Assembly (NCBI GenBank): GCA_017305935.1
Contig: JAFKJU010000019.1
Location: forward strand, 1-64,000
Source: Hyphomicrobiales bacterium
GTDB lineage: Bacteria > Pseudomonadota > Alphaproteobacteria > Rhizobiales > Rhizobiaceae
Direction: 5' to 3'
Length of the DNA stretch: 64,000 bases
Shown here: piece after piece, positions 7,835 to 17,031 of the stretch
How the letters are laid out: each line of letters starts with the position of its first letter
Numbering within the stretch: the stretch's first letter is position 1
Notes under the pieces: generated by a model
Seen by the model: the letters and a program-made list of their open reading frames with translations, nothing else
Database searches by the model: none
What the model was told of the DNA's origin: nothing
Position numbers and translations under genes: made by a program

Positions 7835-9247
7835 TTAAGCCCTCTGACGCGGGTTGATGGCCGGCTGGTTGACATTGCCGTTGCCGGTGCGCAGACCGGT
7901 CGCCAGATCGGCGAAGGCATCGGCCGAGGAACGGTCGGCCGGAGATTGCTTGAGAACGTCGTAGATGATCGGCACCTGCTTGATCGCCATGTCGAGATCG
8001 GCATCGGCCCCGGGGCGGTAGCCGCCGATCAGGCGCAGGTCGCGGGTTTCCTCGTAGCGGTGGATCAGCGCCTTGAGGCGCGCCACCAGCTTTTCCTGAT
8101 CCGGCGTCCAGGCCTTGCGGGCGAGACGGGAGATAGAGGCCAGCGGATTGACCGGCGGATAACGCCCCTCCTCCGCAAGGCTGCGGTCCATGACGATATG
8201 GCCGTCGAGAATGCCGCGCGTCGAATCGGCGATCGGGTCGTTGTGGTTGTCGCCGTCCACCAGGATCGAGATGATGGCGGTGATCGTGCCGGTGCCCTCG
8301 ACGCCGGGGCCGGTGCGCTCCAGCAGCTTCGGCAGCTCGGTGAAGACCGAGGCCGGATAGCCGCGGGCGATCGGCGGCTCGCCGGCAGCGGTCGCCACCT
8401 CGCGGATCGCATGGGCAAAACGGGTAACGCTGTCGACGATCAGCAACACGTTGTCGCCCTGGTCGCGAAAATGCTCGGCGATGGTGACGGCAGACAGCGG
8501 CGCCATCTTGCGCAGCATCGGGCTTTCGTCGCTGGTGGCGACGACCACGACCGTCTTCGACATGTTGTCGCCGAGCGTGTCCTCGATGAATTCGCGCACC
8601 TCGCGGCCGCGCTCGCCAACGAGCGCGATCACCACGCGATCGAAGGCATCGGCACGCGCCAGCATCGACAGAAGCGTGGACTTGCCGACGCCGGAGCCGG
8701 CGAAGATGCCGAGGCGCTGGCCGAGGCAGAGCGGCGAGAAGATATCGATGGCGCGCACGCCGGTCTTGAAGCCGGTCTCGACACGCTGGCGCGTCATCGA
8801 GGGCGGGGCGGTGTTGGAAATCGGCCGGCGCACCGGGCCCGGCGAGATCGGGCCGAGGCCGTCGATCGGATCGCCCAGAGAGTTGATCGTGCGGCCGCAC
8901 CAGCTGTCGTCGGGGGCGACACGAAAGGCGCCCTTGCGGATGACGACATCGTGGATACCGATCGGTTCGCCGGGTTCGATGGGGCAGACATAGATCAGGT
9001 CCGGCTCGACACGGACGACTTCGCCGAGATGGATGCCGGTGGCGCTGCGATGGGCGACGAATTCGCCGAGCCGCACCTGCAGAGACATGCCGCTGACCGT
9101 ATAATGGCCGGCGGCGATCGCCTGCACATGGCCGCCATGGGCGACGGAAAAATCCGGATCGGCATAGCGCGTGACGAGGCCGGCGAGATGGGCCAGCATC
9201 GGCGAGGCCGGGACAGTGACGGGCAATTCTTCCAGCATGATGTCCAT
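7835..9247 (-). CDS. fliI: Flagellum-specific export ATPase FliI
   Basis: ATPase energising the flagellar type III export apparatus. The 470-residue product shows Walker A GSGVGKST at 184-191, Walker B around LLIVDSVTRFA, the family motif LVGERGREVREFIED, and the arginine/lid region GYPASVFTELPKLLERTGPG. ATG at 9245-9247; a second in-frame ATG three codons later (MLEELP) is possible. It sits between flgF (9-base gap) and the unknown gene at 7283. No fliH or fliJ gene is recognisable beside it. Confidence 0.98.
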   Translation of the reverse strand: MDIMLEELPVTVPASPMLAHLAGLVTRYADPDFSVAHGGHVQAIAAGHYTVSGMSLQVRLGEFVAHRSATGIHLGEVVRVEPDLIYVCPIEPGEPIGIHDVVIRKGAFRVAPDDSWCGRTINSLGDPIDGLGPISPGPVRRPISNTAPPSMTRQRVETGFKTGVRAIDIFSPLCLGQRLGIFAGSGVGKSTLLSMLARADAFDRVVIALVGERGREVREFIEDTLGDNMSKTVVVVATSDESPMLRKMAPLSAVTIAEHFRDQGDNVLLIVDSVTRFAHAIREVATAAGEPPIARGYPASVFTELPKLLERTGPGVEGTGTITAIISILVDGDNHNDPIADSTRGILDGHIVMDRSLAEEGRYPPVNPLASISRLARKAWTPDQEKLVARLKALIHRYEETRDLRLIGGYRPGADADLDMAIKQVPIIYDVLKQSPADRSSADAFADLATGLRTGNGNVNQPAINPRQRA

Positions 9248-9256
9248 CGCCGACGT

Positions 9257-9991
9257 TTACCGGCTTCCCCCGAGCGTCTTGATGGCTTCGTCCAGCGAGG
9301 ATTCGCTGTCGCGCATCAACGAGGAGACGCTCTCGAAGGCGCGGTTGATCTGGATGAGCTGGGTCATCTCGCGAATGCCATTGACATTGGACTGCTCGAT
9401 ATAGCCCTGGACGACGCCGACGGTCGGGTCATCGACCACGGCACGCGGCGGGTCGGAAGCGATCACGCCGCTGTTTTCATAGCGGACGAAGCCCTTCTTG
9501 ATATCGGAGGAGAAAATCCCGATCGTGCCGACCTGACGGCCATCCTGGTGGATGACGCCATCGGCGCCGACCGCGGGCGGGCCGGCGGTGCGGTCGAGCT
9601 GGATGGGCGCGCCGCCCGGATCGAGCACCGGAAAGCCGCGGGTGGAGACCAGCGCGCCGGTCTCGGTCATGCTGAAGCGGCCGTCCCGGGTCAGAACCTG
9701 CCCGGCCGGCGTGTCGATGGCGAACCAGGCGTCGCCCTTGATGGCGAAATCCAGCGGGTTGCCGGTATTGTCGAGCTGTCCCAGGCGGGTCGAGAGATAG
9801 TCATTGCCCTGCGAGACGAAGGCGACCTTGGCGTTGAGGTCGTTCTGGGTCGAGCTCATCACCTCGTCGAACTTTACGTCCGTCGAGCGGAAACCCACCG
9901 TGTTGATGTTCGCCATGTTGTCGGCGAGCGTCGTCAGGCGGCGCTCCAATGCCATCTGGGACGACAGGGCTACGTACAGTCCGGATTGCAT
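9257..9991 (-). CDS. flgF: Flagellar proximal rod protein FlgF
   Basis: Rod subunit of the FlgF/FlgG/FlgE family. ATG at 9989-9991 yields 244 residues beginning MQSGLYVALSSQMALERRLT, with LADNMANINTVGFRSTDVKF as the N-terminal helix motif and SNVNGIREMTQLIQINRAFE as the C-terminal one. The core includes LDFAIKGDAWFAIDTPAG and TRDGRFSMTETGALVS. Its start codon overlaps the stop of the upstream gene by one base (TGATG) and has GGAGGGC just before it. The longer open frame upstream is antisense-like. Confidence 0.97.
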   Translation of the reverse strand: MQSGLYVALSSQMALERRLTTLADNMANINTVGFRSTDVKFDEVMSSTQNDLNAKVAFVSQGNDYLSTRLGQLDNTGNPLDFAIKGDAWFAIDTPAGQVLTRDGRFSMTETGALVSTRGFPVLDPGGAPIQLDRTAGPPAVGADGVIHQDGRQVGTIGIFSSDIKKGFVRYENSGVIASDPPRAVVDDPTVGVVQGYIEQSNVNGIREMTQLIQINRAFESVSSLMRDSESSLDEAIKTLGGSR

Positions 9992-10815
9992 CAGCGCCCT
10001 CCAAGTTTGAGATTGTTGATCGAGAGCAGGAGATCGGTCGAAATTCCGTAGCCGCTGCCGCTGCCGAGCACCGAAACGGGATCGTAGTTTTCCGAAGGAT
10101 TGGACAGTTCCCACAGCGCGGTGAAGCGCTCCAGGAACTTGCCGACCTTTTCCGGATCCTGGAAATCCTTGACGTCGATCTTCTTGCCGATGTGGTCGGC
10201 GAGCTTGTCGATGTCGCCGCCCATGGCTTCGTCCGGAATCTGCAGCACGGTACGGACCACCTGCGACAGCGCGTCGTCGGCGAGAATGGCCATCGGCGAG
10301 GTGATGCCCGGCGCCTGCCGCTGGAAATAGAGCGCCAGGCGCACGCCGGTGTTTTCCACGCCGGCATCCTGTTCGAGCGTCTGGCGGTTGTATTTGTCGA
10401 CGACGCCCTTCTGAGCGGCGTCGAACGAGGTCGCGGCGCTGCCTTGGGCAGCAAAATTCAGCGACTTGACGAGGTCGGAATAGCGGCTGTCCGACAGCTT
10501 GTTGGCGAAATCGTCCTTGCTGTCGATGCCTTCGGTCAGCACCTTGCGGATGAAGGCTTTCGCATAGGCCATGTCTTCGAGGCCATGCGCCTTCAGCGCG
10601 TAGGTATAGAGCCGGCTGTCGGCCATGAAATCGTCGACCGATTTGATCGAGCCGATCTTCGAAAGATAATAGTCGGTCTCGCGCTTGACGTCTGACTTCG
10701 CCGACACGCGTTCGAGCGACTTGGTCAGGTCCTGGGTGATGAGCCTGTAGCTGGTATAGGTCGTCGTCACGTCTTGTCCACCGGGTGGTTTCGACCCTTC
10801 GCGGGCCATCTTCAT
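9991..10815 (-). CDS. DUF1217-type flagellar-cluster protein
   Basis: First gene of the leftward flgF-fliI operon. The 274-residue protein matches the DUF1217 type found in rhizobial motility clusters: a helical protein with SYRLITQDLTKSLERVSAKS, YYLSKIGSIKSVDDFMADSR, LYTYALKAHGLEDMAYAKAF and VGKFLERFTALWELSN. It has no signal peptide or membrane segment, so it is cytosolic or an export substrate. Role unknown; residence ahead of flgF suggests a rod or export function. Start uncertain: ATG 10813-10815, or GTG about 45 bases downstream giving VTTTYTSYRL. Confidence 0.85.
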   Translation of the reverse strand: MKMAREGSKPPGGQDVTTTYTSYRLITQDLTKSLERVSAKSDVKRETDYYLSKIGSIKSVDDFMADSRLYTYALKAHGLEDMAYAKAFIRKVLTEGIDSKDDFANKLSDSRYSDLVKSLNFAAQGSAATSFDAAQKGVVDKYNRQTLEQDAGVENTGVRLALYFQRQAPGITSPMAILADDALSQVVRTVLQIPDEAMGGDIDKLADHIGKKIDVKDFQDPEKVGKFLERFTALWELSNPSENYDPVSVLGSGSGYGISTDLLLSINNLKLGGR

Positions 10816-10951
10816 GCCGACACCCTAGCCGATGCACCCTTGCGCGAACCTGTCGGGTTTGCCCGGATTTCCAGGGACTTCCGGGCCAGCTTCACGCAAG
10901 CCAGAAAAACTATTCCTGCCGGACAAGACAACGTTCAGGCACAGGCTCAAA

Positions 10952-11824
10952 ATGAATATCATCATCGGATTCGTGATCACCTGCGGCTGCATCATCGGCA
11001 GCTTCATGGCCATGGGCGGCCATGTCGAGACGCTTTTCCAGCCCTTCGAATTCGTCATCATCGGCGGCGCGGGTCTGGGCGGCTTCATCATGGCCAATCC
11101 GATGAAGGTGCTGAAGGATACCGGCAAGGCGCTCGGCGAAGCGTTCAAATATTCCGTGCCGAAGGAACGCCAGTATCTCGATACGCTCGGCGTCCTCTAT
11201 TCGCTGATGCGGGATCTGCGCACCAAGTCGCGCAACGAAATCGAAGCGCATATCGACAATCCGCAGGAATCCTCGATCTTCCAGACCGCGCCCACCGTCC
11301 TGAAGAACAAGGAACTGACGGCGTTCATCTGTGACTATGTGCGCCTCATCATCATCGGCAATGCCCGCAGCCACGAAATCGAGGCGCTGATGGACGAGGA
11401 GCTGAACACGCTGCTGCACGACAAGATGAAGCCGTATCACTCCATCACCGCCATGGGCGATTCGTTTCCGGCCATCGGTATCGTCGCCGCCGTTCTCGGC
11501 GTCATCAAGGCCATGGCGCATATCAACGATCCGCCGGATGTTCTCGGTCACCTGATCGGCGCCGCGCTCGTCGGCACCTTCCTCGGCATTCTGCTGTCCT
11601 ATTCGGTGTGCAATCCGATCACCTCGCAGATCAAGAACGTGCGCAACAAGCAGCACCGCCTCTACATCATCGTCAAGCAGACGCTGCTGGCCTACATGAA
11701 CGGCTCGGTCCCGCAGGTCGCCCTCGAATACGGCCGCAAGACGATCTCCGCTTACGAACGTCCCTCCATCGATGCCGTTGAACAGGAAATGATGAATCCT
11801 GGCGGCGAAAACAAGGCAGCGTGA
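10952..11824 (+). CDS. motA: Flagellar motor stator protein MotA
   Basis: Proton-channel stator subunit in the inner membrane that drives rotation with MotB. ATG 10952 gives 290 residues, matching rhizobial MotA. N-terminal helices [20 protein letters not shown] and [20 protein letters not shown] precede a cytoplasmic domain. The torque-generating loop ([31 protein letters not shown]) and the last two helices ([40 protein letters not shown]) are clear. An open frame extends upstream of the ATG but is not MotA-like. It is divergent from the DUF1217 gene; the 136 bases between hold both promoters. motB is not in this window. Confidence 0.97.
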   Translation: MNIIIGFVITCGCIIGSFMAMGGHVETLFQPFEFVIIGGAGLGGFIMANPMKVLKDTGKALGEAFKYSVPKERQYLDTLGVLYSLMRDLRTKSRNEIEAHIDNPQESSIFQTAPTVLKNKELTAFICDYVRLIIIGNARSHEIEALMDEELNTLLHDKMKPYHSITAMGDSFPAIGIVAAVLGVIKAMAHINDPPDVLGHLIGAALVGTFLGILLSYSVCNPITSQIKNVRNKQHRLYIIVKQTLLAYMNGSVPQVALEYGRKTISAYERPSIDAVEQEMMNPGGENKAA

Positions 11825-12774
11825 CTCCTATGACAGTAGCACCCGCACAGACAAGAAATGCCATGAACCGCGCCCTGCTGGCCCGCCTGACCGGCAATCT
11901 CGGCGACAGGAAGACCGTCACCCGCCTCTGCAACGACTTCGGCCAGCTCTATGCCGCCTTCCTGCCGGACGTCTTTCACAGCGAGACCAATCTTAACGTC
12001 AAGGTCGGCTATGTCGGCTGCGAAATGGGCCTGATGGGCGACCTGATCGCCGGTCTCGGCGAGGACGTGGCGATTTCCAACGTCTCGCTGCGCAACTGGT
12101 GCCCGCATTTCGTCATCGCCTGCGGCAACGGCTTCGTCATCACGCTGATGGAAAACCTGCTCGGCGCCATGCCGGACACGGTCGGCGAACCGGTCGAACG
12201 GCCGCTGTCCAAGATCGAGCTGGATCTGGCGGTCATGGTCTTCGACAAGATCGGCAACGTGCTGCGCTCCGGCGTCAATGCGCCCGGCGGCTTCGAGCCG
12301 GCGATCGAGCGCCCGCGCAACGCCGAGGACCGCAACCGCCCGGCCGGCGAGGACGACGAATATGCCGCCGTCATCCGCATGACCATCGGCATCGGCGCCG
12401 TCACGGCCGAATTCGCCCTGGTGGTGCCGCAGGCCGCGCTTTTGAAGACCACCGTATCCTTCCCCAAGTCCAGCAACCAAGGCGGCAAGACCCATAAGGA
12501 ATGGACCGAGCAGATCAACGAGCAGGTACGCCGCAGCCATGTGACGCTGGAAGCCCGCATCCGCCTGGACACCCTGACCCTGCGCACCATCTCGCGCCTG
12601 GCGGTCGGCGATGTCATTCCGTTTCATGACAAGGGCGACGTCAAGGTCGACGTCAGTGCCAACGGCCGCGACATGTATAGCTGCGAGTTCGGCCGGGCCG
12701 GCGCCAACTACATGGTGCGCGTCAAGGACAATGTCAGCACGGATGACGAGCTGCTGCAGCATCTGATCGGCTGA
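11821..12774 (+). CDS. fliM: Flagellar motor switch protein FliM
   Basis: C-ring subunit that binds phosphorylated CheY and sets rotation mode. The 317-residue frame starts with GTG 11821, overlapping the motA stop (GTGA) with AAGG just upstream; ATG at 11830 is the alternative (314 residues). Divergent from enteric FliM, but with the middle domain ([40 protein letters not shown]) and a C-terminal SpoA domain ([38 protein letters not shown]). Position between motA and fliN matches Sinorhizobium. Confidence 0.93.
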   Translation: MTPMTVAPAQTRNAMNRALLARLTGNLGDRKTVTRLCNDFGQLYAAFLPDVFHSETNLNVKVGYVGCEMGLMGDLIAGLGEDVAISNVSLRNWCPHFVIACGNGFVITLMENLLGAMPDTVGEPVERPLSKIELDLAVMVFDKIGNVLRSGVNAPGGFEPAIERPRNAEDRNRPAGEDDEYAAVIRMTIGIGAVTAEFALVVPQAALLKTTVSFPKSSNQGGKTHKEWTEQINEQVRRSHVTLEARIRLDTLTLRTISRLAVGDVIPFHDKGDVKVDVSANGRDMYSCEFGRAGANYMVRVKDNVSTDDELLQHLIG

Positions 12775-12839
12775 CGACTTTTTCCACTCAAGCGCGACAA
12801 AGGCAGTTTGAGGCAAGTTTCAACTGGAATAGTGATTTC

Positions 12840-13358
12840 ATGGCTACCAATAAGACACCCTTGGATTCCGATTTTTCAATGGATGCTCCCGGCAACGACG
12901 CCGATCTGGAGCAGGCCATCGACGACCTGCGCGGCGTCTTGAAGAACGATGCCGACGGCGCCCTGCCGGGCGGTTTCGGCGATGATCTCGGCGGCGCGGC
13001 CGGCGCGGATTTCGGCGGCGGCTTCGGGGGCGACTTCGGCGCCAGCGCGGCTCCCACAGCCGAGCGCGGCTTCACGCCGATACAGGCGCCGGGCAGCGCG
13101 CTCACCGCCAATCTCGACCTGATCATGGATATCCCGATCGAGGTCCAGATCATCCTCGGCACCAGCCGCATGCAGGTTTCGGGGCTGATGAACCTCCAGG
13201 AAGGCGCGACCATCGCGCTCGACAAGAAGATCGGCGAGCCGGTCGACATCATCGTCAACGGGCGAAAGATCGCACGCGGTGAAATTACCGTGCTAGAAGG
13301 TGACGATACGCGATTCGGCGTCAAGCTGATCGAAGTGATGAGTACGAAGAAAGCGTAA
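12840..13358 (+). CDS. fliN: Flagellar motor switch protein FliN
   Basis: C-ring component. The C-terminal 75 residues are a standard SpoA/FliN domain ([60 protein letters not shown]). At 172 residues it is longer than enteric FliN (about 137) because of an N-terminal acidic segment and a Gly/Asp/Phe-rich low-complexity linker (repeats of GGFGDD and GGDFG, about residues 40-65). ATG 12840, 65 bases after fliM; the spacer includes AGGCAAGTTTC. Confidence 0.96.
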   Translation: MATNKTPLDSDFSMDAPGNDADLEQAIDDLRGVLKNDADGALPGGFGDDLGGAAGADFGGGFGGDFGASAAPTAERGFTPIQAPGSALTANLDLIMDIPIEVQIILGTSRMQVSGLMNLQEGATIALDKKIGEPVDIIVNGRKIARGEITVLEGDDTRFGVKLIEVMSTKKA

Positions 13359-13387
13359 TCCCGGCCGGGATGTGAAGGTAGGAAACC

Positions 13388-14431
13388 ATGATGGATTTCG
13401 ATGATTTCGGCGGATCGCTACCCGGCAGGCCCCTGTCGCAGCCCGACAAGGCCGCAGCCGTGCTGCTGGCCATGGGCAAGCAGGTGGCCGGCAGGCTGCT
13501 GAAATACTTCACCCAGCATGAGCTCCAGGTGATCATTGCCTCGGCGCAGACCCTGCGCGCCATCCCGCCGGACGAACTGGCCTCGATCGTATCGGAATTC
13601 GAGGATCTCTTTACCGAGGGCGCCGGCCTCATGGATAATGCCAAGGCGATCGAGGACATCCTCGAAGCCGGCCTGACGCCGGAAGAGGTCGACGGCCTGC
13701 TCGGCCGCCGCGCCGCCTTCCAGGGTTACGAAGCCTCGATCTGGGATCGCCTGCAGGATGGCGAGCCGCTCTTCATCGCCCAGTTCCTGCTGCGCGAACA
13801 TCCGCAGACCATCGCCTACATCCTGTCGATGATCCCCGCCTCCTTCGGAGCCAAGGTCTTGATGCAGTTGCCGGAGGGACGGCGCGCCGACATCATGAAC
13901 CGCACCGTCAACCTGCGCGACGTCAGCCCGAAAGCGGCGCAGATCATCGAGAACCGTGTCCAGGAACTGGTCATGGAAATCGATGCGGAACGCAACTCGG
14001 TCGGCACGACCAAGGTCGCCGACCTCATGAACGAGCTGGACAAGCCTGCCGTCGATACCCTGCTCAACTCACTGGAGTCGATCAACAGGGACTCCGCCGG
14101 CAAGGTCCGCCCGAAGATCTTCCTTTTCGAAGACCTGCTCTACATGCCGCAGCGCAGCCGCGTCGTGCTGCTCAACGACATCGCCGGCGACATCCTTACC
14201 ATGGCGCTGCGCGGCGCCTCGGCGGAAATCCGCGACGGCGTGCTGGCCTGCATCAGCCCGCGCCAGCGCCGCATGATCGAATCGGATCTGCAGACCGGCA
14301 CCGCCGGCATCAATCCGCGCGAAATCGCCATCGCGCGCCGCGCGGTGGCCCAGGAAGCGATTCGCCTGGCCAATGCCGGCCAGATCGAACTCAAGGAAAA
14401 AGAAGACGCCGACCCCGCGGCCGCGGCATAA
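13388..14431 (+). CDS. fliG: Flagellar motor switch protein FliG
   Basis: Rotor protein on the MS ring that contacts MotA and transmits torque. The 347-residue product has the N-terminal FliF-binding domain (PDKAAAVLLAMGKQVAGRLL, KYFTQHELQVIIASAQTLRA), an EHPQ-type middle motif (FLLREHPQTIAYILSMIP) and the C-terminal torque helix (LFEDLLYMPQRSRVVLLNDI, then TMALRGASAEIRDGVLACIS). ATG 13388 with a following in-frame ATG; AGGTAGGA is upstream. The transcript probably ends at the two hairpins that follow. Confidence 0.98.
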   Translation: MMDFDDFGGSLPGRPLSQPDKAAAVLLAMGKQVAGRLLKYFTQHELQVIIASAQTLRAIPPDELASIVSEFEDLFTEGAGLMDNAKAIEDILEAGLTPEEVDGLLGRRAAFQGYEASIWDRLQDGEPLFIAQFLLREHPQTIAYILSMIPASFGAKVLMQLPEGRRADIMNRTVNLRDVSPKAAQIIENRVQELVMEIDAERNSVGTTKVADLMNELDKPAVDTLLNSLESINRDSAGKVRPKIFLFEDLLYMPQRSRVVLLNDIAGDILTMALRGASAEIRDGVLACISPRQRRMIESDLQTGTAGINPREIAIARRAVAQEAIRLANAGQIELKEKEDADPAAAA

Positions 14432-14461
14432 GCTGCGGTCCGCCGCGACCGCGGCCTTAAC

Positions 14462-14548
14462 GGCGTGGCACGACGGTTGCCACGCCCCTTCCCGCCCGAT
14501 ATTTTCAGGAAAACGATGGCCCCGCGATTCGTCGCGGGCTTTTTCTTT
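14462..14548 (+). terminator. Two tandem hairpins, the second a rho-independent terminator
   Basis: First hairpin at 14462-14486: arms GGCGTGGC and GCCACGCC. Second at 14521-14538: arms CCCGCGA and TCGCGGG closed by a TTCG tetraloop, followed by CTTTTTCTTT. Placed 90 bases after fliG and 69 bases before flhB, they imply that flhB is transcribed separately or as read-through. Confidence 0.85.
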
Positions 14549-14616
14549 GAATTCGTTTGCCCTTTCGGGAAAGGCGGTTTCCGCTTGTCCCCGGCAAACT
14601 CTGAAGGGCGACGTCC

Positions 14617-15699
14617 ATGGCCGAAGGCGAGGACAAGGAAAGTAAAACAGAAGACCCGTCAGAGAAAAAGATTCGCGACGCGGCCGAGAAGGGCAATATC
14701 CCCTTTTCACGCGAAGTCACCGTCTTCGCCTCCTCGGTCGCCTTCTACATCTATCTCGTCTTCTTCGTGCCCTCCGGCATTGCCCGAATCACCGAGACGC
14801 TGAAGGATCTGTTCGAGCAACCCGACCAGTGGCAGATCGAGACCGGGCCGGACGTGTTTTCGCTGATCACCCATCTCGGCTGGGAAATGGGGACGCTGCT
14901 GCTGCCTGCCTTCGCGCTGTTCTTCGCCTTCGGCATCGGCTCGTCGGTCGCCCAGAACCTGCCCTCCTTCGTGCTGGAGCGAATCAGACCGCAGGCCTCG
15001 CGCATTTCGCCCGCCAAGGGCTGGAACCGCATGTTCAGCGCCACCGGCGCGGTCGAATTCGGCAAGTCGCTGTTCAAGATCGTCATCGTGTCGGCCATCA
15101 TGTATTTCACGCTGAAGAAGGAATTCTACGGCGCCATCGACGCGATGTTTTCCGATCCGCAGGTGATTTTCGTCAAGCTGGCGGCGATCATGAAGCGAAT
15201 CATGATGGTGATTCTCCTGTCGACGGCATTCGTCGCCATTGCCGACTTTTTCTGGACCCGGCATCACTGGTTCACCGAGTTGAGGATGACCAAGCAGGAG
15301 GTCAAGGACGAATTCAAGCAGTCGCAGGGCGACCCGATCATCAAGTCGCGCCAGCGCTCCATCGCCCGCGACCGCGCCCGCCGGCGCATGATGGGCAACG
15401 TGCCGCGCGCCACGCTGGTCATCGCCAACCCGACCCACTTCGCCGTGGCGCTGCGTTACGTGCGCGAGGAAAACGACGCGCCGGTGGTGGTCGCCAAGGG
15501 TCAGGATCTGATCGCACTGAAAATCCGCGAGATCGCCGAGAGCAACGGAATTCCGGTTTTCGAGGATCCACCGCTCGCACGCACCATGTTTGCGCAAGTC
15601 TCGGTGGATAGTGTCATCCCGTCAGTATTTTACAAGGCAGTGGCCGAACTCATCCATCCGGTTTACGCGTCCCAGCCACAAAACAGACGGGTCCAATAA
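14617..15699 (+). CDS. flhB: Flagellar export switch protein FlhB
   Basis: Membrane protein of the export gate controlling the switch from hook to filament substrates. The 360-residue protein has an N-terminal charged segment ([29 protein letters not shown]), four membrane helices within about residues 30-215, and a cytoplasmic C-domain with the autocleavage motif NPTH at residues 271-274 ([14 protein letters not shown]). The C-domain also reads [20 protein letters not shown] and [17 protein letters not shown] 14617 with GAAGGGCG upstream. The unknown gene starts 6 bases after its stop. Confidence 0.98.
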   Translation: MAEGEDKESKTEDPSEKKIRDAAEKGNIPFSREVTVFASSVAFYIYLVFFVPSGIARITETLKDLFEQPDQWQIETGPDVFSLITHLGWEMGTLLLPAFALFFAFGIGSSVAQNLPSFVLERIRPQASRISPAKGWNRMFSATGAVEFGKSLFKIVIVSAIMYFTLKKEFYGAIDAMFSDPQVIFVKLAAIMKRIMMVILLSTAFVAIADFFWTRHHWFTELRMTKQEVKDEFKQSQGDPIIKSRQRSIARDRARRRMMGNVPRATLVIANPTHFAVALRYVREENDAPVVVAKGQDLIALKIREIAESNGIPVFEDPPLARTMFAQVSVDSVIPSVFYKAVAELIHPVYASQPQNRRVQ

Positions 15700-15704
15700 G
15701 ACTG

Positions 15705-16136
15705 ATGAAAAAATGCCCCTACTCCACCCAGCGTGAAAAGATCGTTGCGGATGCCATCAGTCCGGTCGCGACGGAACTGCGGCTGCTGGATGCCGCGGAC
15801 CTGATTTCCCTATTGCGTTTCGAATATTACGCCAATATTGCCGACCTGGTGGCGTCCGCCGCCGAAATGTTCTTCCATCCCGGCACGGTCAATTTCGGCG
15901 CCGGGGGCTCCTACAAACTCGAATGGGGCGGCACGCCGGAAGTGACGCTCGATCTCGAAATCAAGCCGCACGGCGTCACGGTCTATGCCCAGCTCGTGCT
16001 GAGCGACATCCATGCCGGCATCGAGATCAACCACATCGCCTTCGTCGATCCTTCGGGCGATCCCGACGAGAACACCGCTTTCCTGGCGAAAAGCCTGGAA
16101 ACCGCCCGCTTCGTCAAGCAGGGCGAGAGCGCCTGA
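15705..16136 (+). CDS. Uncharacterised protein downstream of flhB
   Basis: A 143-residue protein of unknown function, 5 bases after flhB and therefore probably in the same transcript. The sequence is mixed alpha/beta with no signal peptide or membrane helix: VATELRLLDAADLISLLRFE, YYANIADLVASAAEMFFHPG, then a strand-rich part LEWGGTPEVTLDLEIKPHGV and VYAQLVLSDIHAGIEINHIA. An equivalent small gene follows flhB in Sinorhizobium. ATG 15705. I cannot assign a function. Confidence 0.85.
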   Translation: MKKCPYSTQREKIVADAISPVATELRLLDAADLISLLRFEYYANIADLVASAAEMFFHPGTVNFGAGGSYKLEWGGTPEVTLDLEIKPHGVTVYAQLVLSDIHAGIEINHIAFVDPSGDPDENTAFLAKSLETARFVKQGESA

Positions 16137-16234
16137 CTCCAAGACCACGACAGGCAGCCTTCCGCGTCGATGGCGCGCGGGAGGTTTCCCATGAAAATCG
16201 AATGCGGGCTTAGAGCGCTGTTCGATCTGCTTGA

Positions 16235-16279
16235 AGCATAATCTTGTCGATCCTCGTTTCACTCCGGTCGGATTATGCT
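16235..16279. repeat. Inverted repeat between convergent operons
   Basis: Perfect 9-base arms AGCATAATC (16235-16243) and GATTATGCT (16271-16279) with a 27-base loop. The right arm abuts the visR stop codon. No T run follows, so it may be a stabilising hairpin or an intergenic repeat rather than a classical terminator. Confidence 0.55.
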
Positions 16280-17029
16280 CTAACTAATATAGCCGAGCCG
16301 GATCGCCTTGGCGATCGCCTGGATGCGGTTGACCGAATCCAGCTTGATGGTGGCCGAGCCGAGATAGGCGTTGACGGTATGCACCGACAGGCCGAGCTTG
16401 TCGGCGATCTCTTCGCTGATGCGACCGTCGCCGGCCAGTTGCAGGCAGGCGATCTCGCGTTCGCTCAAGGTTTCGGCCGGGCCGCTCTTGCGCTCGTCGA
16501 GCGCCAGCAGGTCCATCATGACCGCGCAGCTCTTGCCGTGCAGGTCGACGACGGCATCGCTCGACAGATCGATATAGTTGGCGGTGAACAGGATGTAGCC
16601 GTTGCCGATGGCGCCGAGACGCACCGGAAAGGCGACGCCCGAAAACGGCAGGACGCGACCCTTCAGCCGCACCGTGAACAGGCTGAAATCCGGCGCTTCG
16701 GCGAGATGGCTTTCCTCGCGACCGTTCCACATCAGCGGCAGCATGGATTTCTCGATATGCTCGATCATCGCCTCGCCATAGGCGTCGATGATCGACAGCG
16801 CCGTCTCGCCGTTGCCGGTGCCGAAATTCTCCAGCTCGCATTGCAGCTTGCGCTTGCTCGGCAGCCCGGAGCCGGAGACGCGGAGCACGCCGAAATGGCG
16901 GGCATTGATCGCCTTCTGCATGGTGACCAGTCGCGGAAAAAGATCCGAGCGGCTCGTTGCCCGCTGCATGCGCAGCGCCGACCTGCTGTCCGCCGCTGTC
17001 TCCCGTACTCGATCCTGCGAATAGGCCAT
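16280..17029 (-). CDS. visR: LuxR-family motility regulator VisR
   Basis: In Sinorhizobium VisN and VisR together form the top-level activator of flagellar, motility and chemotaxis genes. ATG 17027-17029 gives 249 residues starting MAYSQDRVRETAADSR. The C-terminal LuxR helix-turn-helix is clear (TLSEREIACLQLAGDGRISE, EIADKLGLSVHTVNAYLGSA, NRIQAIAKAIRLGYIS). The N-terminal part would be the autoinducer/ligand-type domain. The start lies 2 bases after the visN stop, so translation is coupled. Longer upstream reading in this frame is not VisR-like. Confidence 0.94.
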   Translation of the reverse strand: MAYSQDRVRETAADSRSALRMQRATSRSDLFPRLVTMQKAINARHFGVLRVSGSGLPSKRKLQCELENFGTGNGETALSIIDAYGEAMIEHIEKSMLPLMWNGREESHLAEAPDFSLFTVRLKGRVLPFSGVAFPVRLGAIGNGYILFTANYIDLSSDAVVDLHGKSCAVMMDLLALDERKSGPAETLSEREIACLQLAGDGRISEEIADKLGLSVHTVNAYLGSATIKLDSVNRIQAIAKAIRLGYIS

Positions 17030-17031
17030 CG

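Noticed and set aside
7442-10051. An 869-codon open frame on the + strand across fliI and flgF
   Set aside because: It is antisense to well-identified flagellar genes and has the Arg/Asp/His-rich composition of a shadow frame in GC-rich coding DNA.
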